A stretch of 7,758 nt of DNA from contig CAWULT010000174.1 in NCBI GenBank assembly GCA_963923455.1, positions 1-7,758 of the forward strand, read 5' to 3'. Position 1 is the first letter of the stretch, and each line of letters begins with the position of its first letter. The notes under the pieces were generated by a model. That model was not told the origin of the DNA, did no database searches, and worked only from the letters and a program-made list of their open reading frames with translations. A program made the translations under genes and the position numbers. Positions 6,499-7,758 of this stretch are shown in pieces. This DNA comes from CAWULT01 sp963923455 (GTDB taxonomy: Bacteria; Acidobacteriota; Vicinamibacteria; Vicinamibacterales; UBA2999).

Positions 6499-6527
6499 TT
6501 CTGAAGCATGCGCCTGGGGTATATAGT
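6499..6527 (+). promoter_or_regulatory. Candidate promoter of the sugar dehydrogenase gene
   Basis: TATAGT at 6522-6527 matches the -10 consensus at five of six positions. A weak -35 (TTCTGA, 6499-6504) lies 17 bases upstream. Transcription would begin near 6534, giving a leader of roughly 18 bases that contains the Shine-Dalgarno. The surrounding stretch 6411-6530 is the most AT-rich in the window, as expected for a divergent promoter region. The rest of the 6313-6551 spacer shows only the dyad at 6391-6409. Confidence 0.33.
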
Positions 6528-6542
6528 TACCGCTCGAACCCC

Positions 6543-6547
6543 GGAGG
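6543..6547 (+). promoter_or_regulatory. Shine-Dalgarno GGAGG of the dehydrogenase gene
   Basis: GGAGG is followed by CTCA and then ATG at 6552. The short four-base spacing is within the functional range, and the site supports ATG 6552, directly ahead of a good signal peptide. Confidence 0.6.
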
Positions 6548-6551
6548 CTCA

Positions 6552-7758
6552 ATGACACACTCCACCTCGCGGCACTCCCTCGCAGCCGGTGCCGCTGCGC
6601 TCATCGCCCTCATGGCACTGCAGGCGGTCGGCGCCCAGCAGAACCCGCAGCAACGGATGAAGCAGTATCCGTATCCCAGCGTGCGCGACCAGCGCGGCGT
6701 GATTCCGACCGGCCCGCGCGTGGCGCCGTACAACAGCCCGCCGCTCGGCGAGGGACCGTGGTCCTTCGAGACGTACGAGCAGCGGCACATCAGGGTGAGT
6801 GTCGTCGCCAAGGGACTGGGACTCCCGTGGAGCCTCGCGTTCCTGCCAACCGGCGAGATGCTGGTCACCGAGAAGGCCGGCAGGCTCCGGGTGATCCGCA
6901 ACGGCGTGCTGGACCCGGCACCGGTGGCAGGCACGCCCGAGGTGACCTCCCGCGGCACGATCGCCGGTCTGATGGACATCGCGCTGCACCCGCGCTTCAC
7001 CGAGAATCACTGGGTCTACATTGCCTACCACAAGCCGCGCGGCACCGATGTCGGCGCCGACGGCCAGGAGGCCCCGGTGGCGAGCAACGCGATCATGCGC
7101 GGCACCTGGGACGGCAAGGCCCTGACCGACGTCAAGGACATCTTCGTGTCCGACGACGTCGACACGGAGGTCTCTCGGCTCGTGTTCGGCCGTGACGGCA
7201 TGCTCTACATGACGATCGGCGGGCCGGGCACGGGCCCGATGCCGAGCCTGATCCGTCCACAGCACGGCAACGACTACGCCGGCAAGACGCTGCGGATGCG
7301 GGACGACGGCTCCGTCCCGCCCGACAACCCGTTCGTCGGCAGGACGGACTACAAGCCGCTCGTCTGGACGATGGGGCACCGCAACGAGCTGGGGCTGACG
7401 CTCAACCCGTACAGCGGCGAGATCTGGGCTGGTGAGCAGGGGCCGAACGGCGGCGACGAGCTGAACATCCTGCGGGCCGGCAGGAACTACGGGTGGCCGC
7501 TGGTCAGCGACGGCCGCGACTACCGCGGCCCGTACATCTCGAAGAGCCCGTACCAGGAGGGCATGGAACGGCCGCAGGTCGTCTTCGTGCCTTCCATCGC
7601 GATCTCCAGCCTGATGATCTACAACGGCTCCCGCTTCCCGAACTGGCAGCGCAACGCGTTCGTCGGCGGCATGCGGGAGGGCGAAATCGCACGGAGCGGC
7701 CAGCTCGTGCGGATCGTCTTCAACGACAACTGGGAGGAACTGCGCCGCGAGCCGCTGC
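6552..7758 (+). CDS. Exported PQQ-dependent sugar dehydrogenase family protein (GSDH beta-propeller), 3' end missing
   Basis: 402 residues are visible and the frame runs off the right edge, so the C-terminus (probably some tens of residues) is missing. Residues 1-28 are a signal peptide with hydrophobic core A11 to V26 and likely cleavage at VGA/Q, which places the enzyme in the periplasm. After a Q/P-rich lead of about 50 residues, the six-bladed glucose/sorbosone dehydrogenase fold begins. Visible family motifs are LPWSLAFLPTGEMLVTE (91-107) with AGRLRVI, GLMDIALHP (139-147), GKTLRMRDDGSVPPDNPF (244-261), GHRNELGL (275-282), EQGPNGGDELNIL (295-307) with NYGWP (312-316), and PSIAISSLMIYNG (347-359). 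Relatives (the Asd/YliI and sGDH group) oxidise aldose sugars with PQQ and calcium; the substrate here cannot be told. H is replaced by Q in the usual EHGPxGGDE motif, and E-L replaces P-Q in GHRNPQGL. The gene has its own promoter candidate and Shine-Dalgarno, and no PQQ biosynthesis gene is in view. Confidence 0.95.
   Translation, partial: MTHSTSRHSLAAGAAALIALMALQAVGAQQNPQQRMKQYPYPSVRDQRGVIPTGPRVAPYNSPPLGEGPWSFETYEQRHIRVSVVAKGLGLPWSLAFLPTGEMLVTEKAGRLRVIRNGVLDPAPVAGTPEVTSRGTIAGLMDIALHPRFTENHWVYIAYHKPRGTDVGADGQEAPVASNAIMRGTWDGKALTDVKDIFVSDDVDTEVSRLVFGRDGMLYMTIGGPGTGPMPSLIRPQHGNDYAGKTLRMRDDGSVPPDNPFVGRTDYKPLVWTMGHRNELGLTLNPYSGEIWAGEQGPNGGDELNILRAGRNYGWPLVSDGRDYRGPYISKSPYQEGMERPQVVFVPSIAISSLMIYNGSRFPNWQRNAFVGGMREGEIARSGQLVRIVFNDNWEELRREPL

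Overview
The window is high-GC DNA with strongly GC-biased third codon positions and tightly packed, leader-type envelope genes. It contains a periplasmic PQQ-type sugar dehydrogenase, a TonB C-terminal domain protein and REC-PilZ regulators. This gene mix and style suggest an environmental Gram-negative bacterium, and Acidobacteriota (Vicinamibacteria-like) would fit. That placement is inference from gene types and composition, since no marker gene is present. I see no rRNA, tRNA, CRISPR array, insertion sequence or phage gene.

Layout: (1) 176-865 (+), a response regulator made of a receiver domain fused to a PilZ domain. (2) 895-1002 (-), a 35-residue single-span membrane peptide with a near-ideal Shine-Dalgarno. 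(3) 1239-5627 (+), a compact three-gene operon. Its members are a large coiled-coil / disordered / transmembrane / RodZ-C-like (DUF4115-like) / NTF2-like protein; a membrane-anchored protein with four tandem PEGA-type repeats; and a secreted TPR plus TonB C-terminal domain protein. The third gene may start on a GTG that overlaps the stop codon of the second. (4) 5653-6312 (-), a second REC-PilZ regulator clearly paralogous to the first. (5) 6552 to the right edge (+), an exported PQQ-dependent glucose/sorbosone-dehydrogenase-family beta-propeller, cut off by the window end.

The most interesting part is the block 176-6312. Two REC-PilZ paralogues share an unusual shortened receiver segment and bracket an operon whose three products all look envelope-associated: two are predicted single-span membrane proteins with large extracytoplasmic beta domains, and one is exported. 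A reasonable but unproven model is that the regulators, responding to phosphorylation and probably c-di-GMP, control or contact this envelope assembly. The cytoplasmic coiled coil of the 765-residue protein would be an obvious contact site. The dehydrogenase is divergently transcribed from the second regulator and probably belongs to a separate unit.
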